Shown here: in pieces, positions 53,300-62,015 of the stretch
Layout: the number at the start of each line of letters is the position of its first letter
Numbering within the stretch: position 1 is the stretch's first letter
Source: JAEUMD01 sp036768475
GTDB lineage: Bacteria; Pseudomonadota; Alphaproteobacteria; Rhizobiales; Hyphomicrobiaceae
Direction of reading: 5' to 3'
Assembly: GCA_036768475.1 (NCBI GenBank)
Contig: DAIPMW010000017.1
Span: 1 to 64,000, forward strand
DNA length: 64,000 nucleotides
Notes under the pieces: generated by a model
What the model was told of the DNA's origin: nothing
The model's database searches: none
What the model saw: only the letters and a program-made list of their open reading frames with translations
Program-made: the position numbers and the translations under genes

Positions 53300-53335
53300 G
53301 CCCGATTGAGCAGCGGCTTGGCTCAAAACATGGTC
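53300..53335 (-). repeat. Degenerate copy F of the dispersed repeat
   Basis: GCAGCGGCTTGGCTC followed by AAAACATGGTCAAAACCAGG resembles the right half of stem 2 plus linker of copy A read leftwards (GCAGCGGTTCAGCG ... GAACATGCTCAAAAACAAGG). Arms no longer pair well. It lies between the converging phaR and EAL-domain genes. Confidence 0.4.
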
Positions 53336-53363
53336 AAAACCAGGCCGTCGGTCCGTTCGTGCG

Positions 53364-55157
53364 TTAATGCGACTCGAGCGCGGCTGAGTTCTTTCCCGCA
53401 TGCAGCAGCGACGGCGGATCCGCAACATCGTCATAATCTTCCGACGGGATCGGCAATCCGTAGAGATAGCCTTGCAAAAAATCGATCCCGGCCCGCGCAA
53501 GCAACGCGGCAGTCTCCACGTCACCGACCCACTCCGCGACGGTCTTCATCTTGAACGTGCGAGCTATCTCCACCATCGTATTGATGAAGACCTGATCCAA
53601 GTTGTCGGCCAGCAGGTTCCTCACGAATGCCCCGTCGATCTTGATCATATCGACGTCCAGCCGCTTCAGGTTCCTGAAGGACGTGTATCCGGCGCCGAAG
53701 TCGTCGATGGCCACTTGGCAGCCCATATCCTTCAGGCAATCGACGAAGTACGCCGATTGGTCGATATCCTGGATCGCCGCGGTCTCCGTGATCTCGATCG
53801 TTAAGCGCTCGGTGATGGCACGATCGCCTCGTGTCAGATCGCTGAGGCAGCTGAGCCAGTCCTTGTCCGACGACGTCAGCCCCGACACATTGAGCGACAT
53901 GCGCAGCGATGGATGCTTGCGCAGCAGGTCGACCGCAAGTTCCAGTGTGCGGCGGTCGATCAACCGCGCCATACCCAACTGTTCCGCGACAGGAACGAAA
54001 TCGCCTGCGGAAATGATGCTCCCATCCGGCTTGTGCAGGCGCAGCAGGCATTCGTAAAGCTTGGGAACATGCGTGTTTGCATCGACGATCGGCTGCAGCA
54101 CCAGCCGCATGCGGTCCTCGTCGAGCGCACTGATCACATCGTCGGCAACCGTCATCGACTTCCGCCTGACGCTCTCCCGGGTCGGACTGGGCTCATAGGC
54201 CATGAAACAGTCGAAGCGCTTCGCACGTGCGTTGTCGAGCGCCTGCAACGCGCAATTCATGGCATGATGCACCGTCGAAGCTTGGTCTGGCACCACCACA
54301 CCGCCGATCGAGATCGTGGCTGTGAGCGGACACGCGGTCGTGCGGATTGATGCGCCGCGGACCGCCTTCATGAAGCGACTGGCGGCGGTCTGCATCGCGC
54401 CATGACCGCAATCGTTGATGACCACTCCGAACTTGTTTGCCGAATAGCGGCCGAGCGTATCGCCGGCCCGCAGCTTGCTCTTGATGAGCCGCCCCACCGC
54501 GGCGATCACCTCGTCGCCAATGTCGAACCCGAAAGTCTCGTTGATTACAGTCAGATTGTTGATTGAGATGACCAGGAATGCAGAGCAGCGGTCGTTACGG
54601 ATCGAGCGCGCAATCACCGCCCCAAGAGCCTCAGTCAAGCGGATGCGGTTGAGTTGACCTGTGAGTTCGTCCTGGTCGGAATGATAAAGAAGCCGCTGCT
54701 CCTCGATGTGGCTGTCGTTGATGACGCGCACGACGCCACGTGCCAAAAAGGGTTTGCCATCCTCACCTGGCCAGAAGCGCCCGTGATCCTCCAGCCAGAT
54801 CGACACGCTGGAGCGTCTGCCACCGGGTTGGAAGCGGTATTGGACGCGATAGGGAACGCCGCGCTCGGTCTCTTCCGACAACCTGTTGGCGATTGCCTCC
54901 TGTCGGCGGCCGATGTGCTCGGCCGCGACCAGCCCGTTGAAATCGTGCCCGGTGGCTATAGCATCAAAAGTGTCGACACCCAGCACTTCCGCTGCGTTGG
55001 TTTCCCATTCGATCGTGTCGCTGGCGACGTCCCAGACATAAGCGGTTTCGTCGACGCACGCGAGAATTCCGACGAGATCAAGCGCTTCGGATTCGACGCC
55101 CGGTTCCCAAATATCCTTTTGCACCGGGCCATCGGTGGGCGGAGCGTCGATGGCCAT
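53364..55157 (-). CDS. PAS-like/degenerate GGDEF/EAL cyclic-di-GMP protein
   Basis: With the ATG at 55157 the protein has 597 residues. The N-terminal ~150 form a PAS-like sensor (ACVDETAYVWDVASDTIEWETNAAEVLG). The GGDEF domain (about 165-325) is degenerate: the signature position reads YSANKF instead of GGDEF, so no cyclase activity is expected. The EAL domain (about 340-585) keeps its key residues: YECLLRL (EAL position), NVSG, ITETA, DDFGAGYTS, KIDGAFV, AEWVG and LQGYLYG. It is therefore likely a phosphodiesterase. A TTG start at 55259 is open upstream. Confidence 0.85.
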   Translation of the reverse strand: MAIDAPPTDGPVQKDIWEPGVESEALDLVGILACVDETAYVWDVASDTIEWETNAAEVLGVDTFDAIATGHDFNGLVAAEHIGRRQEAIANRLSEETERGVPYRVQYRFQPGGRRSSVSIWLEDHGRFWPGEDGKPFLARGVVRVINDSHIEEQRLLYHSDQDELTGQLNRIRLTEALGAVIARSIRNDRCSAFLVISINNLTVINETFGFDIGDEVIAAVGRLIKSKLRAGDTLGRYSANKFGVVINDCGHGAMQTAASRFMKAVRGASIRTTACPLTATISIGGVVVPDQASTVHHAMNCALQALDNARAKRFDCFMAYEPSPTRESVRRKSMTVADDVISALDEDRMRLVLQPIVDANTHVPKLYECLLRLHKPDGSIISAGDFVPVAEQLGMARLIDRRTLELAVDLLRKHPSLRMSLNVSGLTSSDKDWLSCLSDLTRGDRAITERLTIEITETAAIQDIDQSAYFVDCLKDMGCQVAIDDFGAGYTSFRNLKRLDVDMIKIDGAFVRNLLADNLDQVFINTMVEIARTFKMKTVAEWVGDVETAALLARAGIDFLQGYLYGLPIPSEDYDDVADPPSLLHAGKNSAALESH

Positions 55158-55410
55158 GGATTTTTCCGGCACGGCAGGCGTCCAACTTGATTTTGCGCCG
55201 GCAGGCAGGATCGGCTGACAAGGCGATCCATTGCTGCTCGCGCTCTCGTGACGCGTCAAATTAGAGGTAATTCACTAACAACTGTTGAAATAAGGCCCCG
55301 CATCGCTCGTGGTTGCAGCCGCGAGCGTTAAGACAAAGCGGGCGGCGCGCAAGGCTCCACCCGCTTTTCTATTGGATGTCTTACGATGTCGTGAGGTCTG
55401 CGCGGCCGCC

Positions 55411-55833
55411 TCAGTGGTCCATTCCACCAAAACCGATGTCGCGGCGCGCCACGCGAATGCCGATTGTATATCCCGCGATCACATCGATCAGCGCCGCCAC
55501 CATGATGGTGAAGAACACCGAGGTGAACGCCTTGTCCACGAGCAGGAACTCGATGAGACAGCCGATGAAAACCAGCATCGACAGACCATGGTCGAGCAGC
55601 GACGCCGTCGAGGTGTAGGTCGCCTTGATGATCTCGACGAACAGAACCAGCAGCGTAACAAGAATGATCAGGTCGCCCCAGTTGAAGGACCAGCTCGCAT
55701 CGCCGCGCACGGACGGCAGTGCGAAGATCTCAGTGCGCAGGCCATAATCCGGCGCCACGCCGCCGCCGAGCAGCACGACGACGTTGTACATGATGAACGC
55801 GACGATCATCAGTGGAATGGATCTGAGCGACAT
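55411..55833 (-). CDS. Conserved-type small membrane protein, four spans
   Basis: The 140-residue protein has four predicted membrane segments (about 5-25, 50-70, 80-100, 105-130), a polar loop with FALPSVRGDASWSFNWGD and a short C-terminal tail IRVARRDIGFGGMDH. No motif points to a function, and I do not recognise the family. It lies downstream of rpmF on the same strand, about 220 bases away. Confidence 0.65.
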   Translation of the reverse strand: MSLRSIPLMIVAFIMYNVVVLLGGGVAPDYGLRTEIFALPSVRGDASWSFNWGDLIILVTLLVLFVEIIKATYTSTASLLDHGLSMLVFIGCLIEFLLVDKAFTSVFFTIMVAALIDVIAGYTIGIRVARRDIGFGGMDH

Positions 55834-56052
55834 GGGATCTCCCTATGGTTGTCCTGGTTGACCGCTAGCGCAGGATTATGACGTTTTCACCGTCTCCTCG
55901 CTTCGCCATTGCGGAACGTCGCCGGGACTCATGCACTGCGTCACTGCCGGGACGCATCATCTCCCTGTTCGCCGCAGACGCTAGCATGACCCCACGCATG
56001 CCACCACCGCCGAGGGTTCCAGCATCCACGCCGATCCACCCCGCCGAAGCGC

Positions 56053-56238
56053 TTATGCCTCGGCTTTCGGCGCAAGAATCTGACGGCCGCGGTACTTACC
56101 CGACTTCAGGTCGATATGGTGCGGACGGCGCCGCTCACCCGACTCCTTGTCCTCGACGTAAACCGGGGCGGTGAGGGCGTCATGCGCGCGGCGCTGACCG
56201 CGCTTCATCGGCGAAACTTTCTTTCTCGGAACGGCCAT
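56053..56238 (-). CDS. rpmF: 50S ribosomal protein L32
   Basis: The 61-residue protein is L32 of the alphaproteobacterial, cysteine-free kind: MAVPRKKVSPMKRGQRRAHDAL, then YVEDKESGERRRPHHIDLKSGKYRGRQIL. GGAG stands seven bases upstream of the ATG. It follows mtgA on the same strand, a frequent Rhizobiales arrangement. Confidence 0.97.
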   Translation of the reverse strand: MAVPRKKVSPMKRGQRRAHDALTAPVYVEDKESGERRRPHHIDLKSGKYRGRQILAPKAEA

Positions 56239-56430
56239 CGATGCACTCCATTCATGGCAAAACGACCGCCATGCACCTGCGCCGGCATTGGCCAGGAACG
56301 TGAGCGTCGCTATATATCTTGAGTTTCCAGTCGGTTAGCACCCGCTTTCCAGCGGCGCCACCCGATCCCACGGAACGCTTAAGCGCGCCTTATACTGGCA
56401 AAGACGTGCGAACGCCAGTCCCGTCCACGT

Positions 56431-57678
56431 TTATCGCGACCGCAGGACACAGGCGGCCGCATCCCCCGACACCCGCACTCTGGACCGGATTAGGCTGGCC
56501 AGCCGCGCTGTGCCGGGGCCCGGCTTGCCGGCCCGTCGCTCGATCGGATTGGGCAGCGCCACCGCGAGCAGAGCGGCTTCCCGCCGGCTGAGCCGGCTCG
56601 CCGGTTTCCGGAAATGGTGCTGCGAGGCCGCCTCGGCTCCGAACACACCGGGTCCCCATTCGGCTATATTGAGATAGACCTCCATGATCCGCCACTTGGG
56701 CCACAATAGATCAAGCAAGAACGCAAGCGGCACCTCCAGCGCCTTGCGCAGATAGCTTTTCGATGGCCACAGGAACAGGTTCTTGGCCACCTGCATCGTT
56801 ATGGTCGATGCTCCGCGCGGCACCCCGTCGCGCGCGCGCCGGATCGCCGCCAGCACCTCGCGCGGATCGACCCCCCAGTGCTGGCAGAAACGGCCATCCT
56901 CTGAGACGACCACAGCGCGCCTGAGATTGCTCGAAATACGCGACAGCGGCACCCAGCGCTGCTCGATCTTGGTTCCGGTAAGGGCCTGCCACAGGATCAG
57001 CGTGGAGCCTGGAGGATCGACAAATCTGAACAGAAGGATCAGGAAGAACATAAGCCCGAACCAGGCGGCGAACGCGATCCCTATCCAGCGCGCCGCTTTG
57101 CCTGCGTAGACGCCGATTGGCGCGCGAGCGGAACCGGGACCGACCCCATCCCTGCGCATCGGGGTATGCACTGCAGGCTCGGTGGCGACATCGGCGACAC
57201 ACCCACCCGAAAAGCGAAGAACGCGGTCACCCGGACGGAAGCTGAAGGCACGCGACGTATCAGAGCCCGCCGCACAACCCGCAGCACCCTCGGCAACGCG
57301 TGCAACGGGCGACGACTGCCGCAATAGCGCCGGTTCGGCCACTTCTGGCGCGGCATCGGCCGATTGGCGCGAACCTGGAGCCCGCTGCGGCGGCGATGCC
57401 GGCCATCCTGCTGCGCGCGATGGCACGAGCAGGGGCAACCATGCAGCAGACGTGATGCGCGCATGCCGGATCGGCTGCTTTGCCAACGCCATCGCCGAAA
57501 TTGCTGCCCGGCGAGCAACATTCCCGGTGATCGGCGCAGGTCGGGCGCCCAGCGCCGAGCGCAGGCGCATCACCACGTCGTCGTTTGCAGCGCTCACCTT
57601 CGGCGGGCTAGGCCGCGAACCGCGCATCGCGCTTCGAGAGCCGTCAACCGACTCCAAACCCTTCAACTCCTCGTGCAT
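56431..57678 (-). CDS. mtgA: Monofunctional peptidoglycan glycosyltransferase MtgA with N-terminal extension
   Basis: The C-terminal ~240 residues are a GT51 glycosyltransferase that polymerises lipid II. A membrane span WIGIAFAAWFGLMFFLILLFRF is followed by VVVSEDGRFCQHWGVD with the catalytic glutamate, GASTITMQVAKNLFLWPSKSYLRK, and KWRIMEVYLNIAEWGPGVFGAEAAS. MtgA is normally about 230-240 residues. Here the open frame adds about 170 Ala/Pro/Arg-rich residues before the domain. The ATG at 57678 has AGGGA upstream; an ATG at 57159 would give a normal length without a visible ribosome site. The start is uncertain. Confidence 0.85.
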   Translation of the reverse strand: MHEELKGLESVDGSRSAMRGSRPSPPKVSAANDDVVMRLRSALGARPAPITGNVARRAAISAMALAKQPIRHARITSAAWLPLLVPSRAAGWPASPPQRAPGSRQSADAAPEVAEPALLRQSSPVARVAEGAAGCAAGSDTSRAFSFRPGDRVLRFSGGCVADVATEPAVHTPMRRDGVGPGSARAPIGVYAGKAARWIGIAFAAWFGLMFFLILLFRFVDPPGSTLILWQALTGTKIEQRWVPLSRISSNLRRAVVVSEDGRFCQHWGVDPREVLAAIRRARDGVPRGASTITMQVAKNLFLWPSKSYLRKALEVPLAFLLDLLWPKWRIMEVYLNIAEWGPGVFGAEAASQHHFRKPASRLSRREAALLAVALPNPIERRAGKPGPGTARLASLIRSRVRVSGDAAACVLRSR

Positions 57679-57821
57679 GCTGTCCCTGCGCGATGCCGGT
57701 GATATACCCCGCCTGCAAAGCTCCGAACCGCCGCCAAACCACGCCGATCCCTCGCGGCTTGCGGCATCGCCCCGTTGGCGTACCGCCCGCCTTATTGTCC
57801 AGCCACCCTAATAGAGCACCA

Positions 57822-58727
57822 ATGACCTTCGCGCAAAAACTCGACCAGGCCGCCCGCGCGACCGAATTCCGGCTTGCCGCGCTGATTGAAGAACTTGCCG
57901 GCCCGACGCAGTCCTCGCCCCGGCTGGCGGCCGCAATGCGCCATGCCCTTCTGGGTGGCGGCAAGCGCTTTCGCCCATTCCTCGTCCTGGAGAGCGCCGC
58001 ATTGTTCGGTCTTGCCCGCGATGCCGCGCTCGACACGGCATGTGCGCTGGAGTGCATCCACTGCTACTCGCTGGCCCATGACGACTTGCCCGCAATGGAC
58101 AACGACGTCCTGCGCCGCGGCCAGCCGACCGTCTGGCGCGCCTATGACGAATGGTCGGCAATCCTGGCCGGCGACGCGCTGCTGACGCTTGCATTCGAAA
58201 TCCTGGCCCGCGAGGCAACCCATCCCGACGCTGGCGTCCGCACCGCGCTCGTTCTGGAAATGGCCAGAGCCGCCGGCGCCGTGGGCATGGTTGGCGGTCA
58301 ATCGCTCGACCTGGAGGCGGAAAAATTGCCAGGCTCATCCGGCCAGACGCTCGGTTCAATCCGCCGCCTGCAGAGCATGAAAACCGGCGCGCTGATACGT
58401 TTCGCCTGTGCGGCGGGCGCCATCCTGGCCAACGCCCCGTCTGACGACCGCCAGCGCCTCATGCTCTACGGCGATACGTTGGGGTTCGCCTTCCAGATCG
58501 CCGACGACCTCCTCGACGTAGAGGGTACCGCCGAGGAAATGGGCAAGGCCGTCGCCAAGGACGCGGACGCCGGCAAGGCGACCCTCGTCTCGCTTATGGG
58601 ATTGGAAACCGCACGTGAGAAGCTTGCTGAACTGGAGCGAGATGCCAGGGCTCTCATGGCCCATTACGGAGAGCGCGGCGAAACCCTTGCAGAAGCAGCG
58701 AGCTTCGTCGTCAACCGGCGGAGTTGA
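57822..58727 (+). CDS. ispA: Farnesyl diphosphate synthase (short-chain polyprenyl synthase)
   Basis: The 301-residue all-helical enzyme joins isopentenyl and dimethylallyl diphosphate into farnesyl diphosphate. The first aspartate-rich motif is DDLPAMD and the second DDLLD. GGGKRFRPFLVLE and the KTGALIRFACAAGA block fit IspA. It diverges from mtgA. The isoprenoid gene ispG lies close by on the other strand. Confidence 0.92.
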   Translation: MTFAQKLDQAARATEFRLAALIEELAGPTQSSPRLAAAMRHALLGGGKRFRPFLVLESAALFGLARDAALDTACALECIHCYSLAHDDLPAMDNDVLRRGQPTVWRAYDEWSAILAGDALLTLAFEILAREATHPDAGVRTALVLEMARAAGAVGMVGGQSLDLEAEKLPGSSGQTLGSIRRLQSMKTGALIRFACAAGAILANAPSDDRQRLMLYGDTLGFAFQIADDLLDVEGTAEEMGKAVAKDADAGKATLVSLMGLETAREKLAELERDARALMAHYGERGETLAEAASFVVNRRS

Positions 58728-58805
58728 TCTGCGCGCGGCTGAGCAGCAGCGCGACGAGGTTCACTACAGGCGACGGTGCATCGATGCTGGCGCCAACACA
58801 ATGAA

Positions 58806-58833
58806 ACGCCCCCGAAAAGGTTCCCGGGGGCGT
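58806..58833. terminator. Bidirectional-looking hairpin between ispA and the beta-barrel gene
   Basis: ACGCCCCCG (58806-58814) and CGGGGGCGT (58825-58833) pair perfectly over nine bases with a ten-base loop. It lies between two converging genes. The T-run is weak on both sides, so termination may be partial. Confidence 0.65.
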
Positions 58834-58893
58834 CGATAGCCTGAACGGATCGTCTGTGCCGGCTGTCGCATCCACGCATGCGTCTGCCGCGGA

Positions 58894-59610
58894 TCAGAAC
58901 TTGTAGTTAAGACCTGCACGCACGGTGTGGAAAGAGTTGTCGAAGGACGCCGAGGTTCCGCCACCATGGAACTTCGCATCTTCAAGGTCGATGTAGAGGT
59001 ACTCGCCCTTGAGCGTCCAGTTGTTGGTGAGCGCCCATTCGATGCCGCCGCCAACCGCGTAGCCAGTCAGCGTATCGCCGCCGCTGAAGCGGGTTACCCC
59101 GTCGTCGAGCGTGAAGTCCATATCGGCCCATGCGACACCGCCTGTGGCGTAGACCAACATGCGGTCAGCCGCAAAACCGGCGCGCGCACGAAGCGTCGAA
59201 AACCAGTTCATGTCGCTTGATGTGCGGAACGTACCCAGCCCGTTTGTATCGACGCTGCTGCCGTCGATCGAGGCGCCTTGGAAGTCACCTTCAACGCCGA
59301 GCACAAAGCTGCCGAACTGGGCATTGTAGCCAATCTGGCCGCCGCCGAACCAGCCGTCCGGGTCGATGGCGTCGAGCGCACCGGAACCCAAACCGGTATT
59401 GACAATCGTGGCATCGCCACTGCCCCAGGCATAACCGCCATTGAGACCGGCATAGAAACCGCGCCAGCTGAACATGCTTGGACGTTCAACATAAGTCTCC
59501 GGTGGCGGTGCCGGTGGACGATAAGGGCCCAGATCGGCGGCGAACGCCTGCGAAACCGTAGCCATGGCCGTTACACAGGCAGCCACGCTGATAATCACCA
59601 TCTTGGACAT
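58894..59610 (-). CDS. Outer membrane beta-barrel protein (Omp31-type)
   Basis: The 238-residue protein has a signal peptide ending at QAFA, then ADLGPYRPPAPPPETYVERPSMFSWRGFYAGLNGGYAWGSG, the typical start of this family. Eight alternating strands follow, for example GQIGYNAQFGSFVLGVEGD and NWTLKGEYLYIDL, and the chain ends LNYKF with a terminal aromatic. It is a second member of the family in this window; the other is at 24630. Confidence 0.87.
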   Translation of the reverse strand: MSKMVIISVAACVTAMATVSQAFAADLGPYRPPAPPPETYVERPSMFSWRGFYAGLNGGYAWGSGDATIVNTGLGSGALDAIDPDGWFGGGQIGYNAQFGSFVLGVEGDFQGASIDGSSVDTNGLGTFRTSSDMNWFSTLRARAGFAADRMLVYATGGVAWADMDFTLDDGVTRFSGGDTLTGYAVGGGIEWALTNNWTLKGEYLYIDLEDAKFHGGGTSASFDNSFHTVRAGLNYKF

Positions 59611-59749
59611 TTGTGAGGATCCCCCTCTTACAGTCTACTCGTGCTGGGGACAGAACGCGCCAATTAAGGCAAGGTTCCGGCAGACTTGCGCCCGCAGGCA
59701 CATCCATTACCGCGATGGCATTAAAAAACCGCTGTTATACTCGCAGCGT

Positions 59750-61021
59750 TCACGCCGAAACGCCTGCTTTTCCAGTTTCAGCGCCGACAGCGCCAAATCG
59801 TCGCGCGATGTAGTCTTCAACAATCTGCTTGAAATCCGATGCGATGTTCGGACCGCGCAAGGTCATCGCTTTCTGGCCATCGATGAACACTGGCGCTGCT
59901 GGCTGCTCCCCCGTTCCAGGCAGCGAGATACCGATATCGGCGTGCTTGGATTCCCCTGGACCATTGACGATACAGCCCATCACCGCGAAGTTCAGTGTCT
60001 CCACGCCCGGATATAGCCGCCGCCATTCCGGCATGCGCTCGCGGATCATCGTGTCCACGTCGCGCGCCAACTCCTGGAACACTGTCGACGTCGTGCGTCC
60101 GCATCCCGGACAGGCTGCCACGATCGGCACGAACGAGCGCAGCCCCATCGTTTGCAGGATTTCCTGCGCTACCTTGACCTCCGTCGTGCGATCACCGCCA
60201 GGCTCGGGTGTCAGCGAAACGCGGATCGTGTCACCGATCCCCTGCTGCAGCAGCACGGCTATCGCCGCCGTCGATGCCACGATACCTTTCGAGCCCATGC
60301 CGGCCTCGGTCAGCCCCAGATGCAGTGCGTAAGAGCAGCGCTCGGCAAGCATCGTGTAGACGCTGATCAGATCCTGCACCGCCGAGACCTTGGCCGAGAT
60401 GACGATGCGGTCGGCGCCAAGTCCCAGCGCTTCGGCGCGCTCCGCCGACAGGAGCGCAGATTGCACGATGGCCTCGTGCATGACCGCGCGCGCATCCTTA
60501 GGCAAGACAGCCTTTGCGTTCTCGTCCATCAGGTGCGTCAGCAGCTCCTGATCGAGTGACCCCCAGTTGACGCCGATCCGCACCGGCTTGCCGTACGTCA
60601 TCGCCAGCTCGATGATATCGCCGAACTGACGATCCTTCTTGGCCTTGAAGCCGACATTGCCGGGATTGATGCGATACTTGTCGAGCGATTCCGCTGCGGC
60701 CGGGTTCTCCGAAAGGAGCTTGTGACCAATGTAGTGGAAGTCCCCGACGATTGGCACGTTGACGCCCTGAGCGCGCAGCTTTTCAACGATGTGCGGCACT
60801 GCCTTCGCGGCCTCGTCACGATCGACCGTAATGCGAACGAGTTCCGAGCCGGCTCGCGCAAGTGCCGCAACCTGGGCAACCGTCGCCGCGACGTCCGCAG
60901 TATCGGTATTGGTCATCGACTGGACAACGACGGGATGCTCACCACCCATGACGACGTTGCCGATCGTCACCGCGACCGCTTTGCGGCGATTGGATATGAG
61001 TACCGGCATCTGCTTGCCCAT
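59750..61021 (-). CDS. ispG: (E)-4-hydroxy-3-methylbut-2-enyl-diphosphate synthase
   Basis: The 423-residue iron-sulfur enzyme carries out the penultimate step of the MEP isoprenoid pathway. Conserved blocks include VVMGGEHPVVVQSMTNTDTADV, RINPGNVG, RIGVNWGSLDQELL and SLTPEPGGDRTTEV. The 4Fe-4S ligands are in CPGCGRT and GCIVNGPGE. The true start is uncertain among GTG 61057, ATG 61021 and ATG 61009; I use 61021, which follows GGAGAG closely. It feeds ispA nearby. Confidence 0.94.
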   Translation of the reverse strand: MGKQMPVLISNRRKAVAVTIGNVVMGGEHPVVVQSMTNTDTADVAATVAQVAALARAGSELVRITVDRDEAAKAVPHIVEKLRAQGVNVPIVGDFHYIGHKLLSENPAAAESLDKYRINPGNVGFKAKKDRQFGDIIELAMTYGKPVRIGVNWGSLDQELLTHLMDENAKAVLPKDARAVMHEAIVQSALLSAERAEALGLGADRIVISAKVSAVQDLISVYTMLAERCSYALHLGLTEAGMGSKGIVASTAAIAVLLQQGIGDTIRVSLTPEPGGDRTTEVKVAQEILQTMGLRSFVPIVAACPGCGRTTSTVFQELARDVDTMIRERMPEWRRLYPGVETLNFAVMGCIVNGPGESKHADIGISLPGTGEQPAAPVFIDGQKAMTLRGPNIASDFKQIVEDYIARRFGAVGAETGKAGVSA

Positions 61022-61211
61022 CTCTCCGAGGTAATGTTTGCCTCGCACGAATTGCACCCTGCCTGTGCGAAGTCAAACGAACGCGTAACGCGACGTTTGC
61101 TGCGTCTGGATCGTGCCGTCTTTCGGGTGATCCGGGCCAACGATAGTCCGCACCAGGCGCTCTTGCCACGGAAAGCTGACGCCACGGCCGGGCGCTGCCC
61201 CGGACGCTCCA

Positions 61212-62015
61212 TCAGCTCTGTTTGTCGACAGAGCGTGCCCGGACCAGCGAAGCAAGCGCGATCAGCGCCAGAACCAGCACGATTGCCGGTCCGCCGGGCG
61301 CATCGCTCCTCGACGACAGCCACAGACCGGCGACGACACCGGCCACCGCAACGATCGCCGTGACCGCCACCATCTGCTCGGGCGTGCGCACGAATGGCCG
61401 TGCCGCTGCCGCCGGCACGATCAGGAAGGCAATCACGAGGAGTATGCCGAGAATCTTGATAGCGATAGCGATCGTGATCGCGAGCAGCACCATGAAAATG
61501 GCCTTGATGCGTGGGCCTGGCACGCCCTCCGCAATCGCAAGTTCCTCATGCACGGCGAGCCGCAGCATCGGCTGCCAGATCATAAAGAGTACGGCCAGCA
61601 CCAGCGCACCACCGCCGTAGATCCACACAAGATCACCGTTCGTCACCGCGAAGATATCGCCGAAAAGGTAGCCGAGAAGATCCACCGAAGGTCCCGCCAG
61701 GGCCGCCGTCGCGATCACACCTGCGGCCAGCGAGCCATGGTGCATGAGGCCCAAAACGGAATCGAGCGGCAACACGCGCTGGCGCGATAACAGCAAAATC
61801 AGCAGCGCCGCGAGTATGGCGACGACCAGCACCGAAAGGGTAACGCCCGCACCCACCGCCATCGACAAGGCAACACCCAACAGGCTCGCCTGCGCCATCG
61901 TCTCGCCGAAATACGCCATGCGCTGCCAGACGACCAGCGCGCCCAGCGGTGCGGCGACCAGCGCCAGGCCTATCGCCGCCGCCAGAGCGCGCAAGAAGAA
62001 CGGCTCCAGCATCAT
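61212..62015 (-). CDS. znuB: Zinc ABC transporter permease ZnuB
   Basis: The 267-residue inner membrane protein has about eight membrane spans and the metal-permease pattern VVWQRMAYFGETMAQASLLGVALS and FLIVPAAAARPFV. It forms the channel of the ZnuABC zinc importer with ZnuC. Its ATG overlaps the znuC stop by four bases (ATGA). No znuA binding-protein gene is in the window. Confidence 0.93.
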   Translation of the reverse strand: MMLEPFFLRALAAAIGLALVAAPLGALVVWQRMAYFGETMAQASLLGVALSMAVGAGVTLSVLVVAILAALLILLLSRQRVLPLDSVLGLMHHGSLAAGVIATAALAGPSVDLLGYLFGDIFAVTNGDLVWIYGGGALVLAVLFMIWQPMLRLAVHEELAIAEGVPGPRIKAIFMVLLAITIAIAIKILGILLVIAFLIVPAAAARPFVRTPEQMVAVTAIVAVAGVVAGLWLSSRSDAPGGPAIVLVLALIALASLVRARSVDKQS

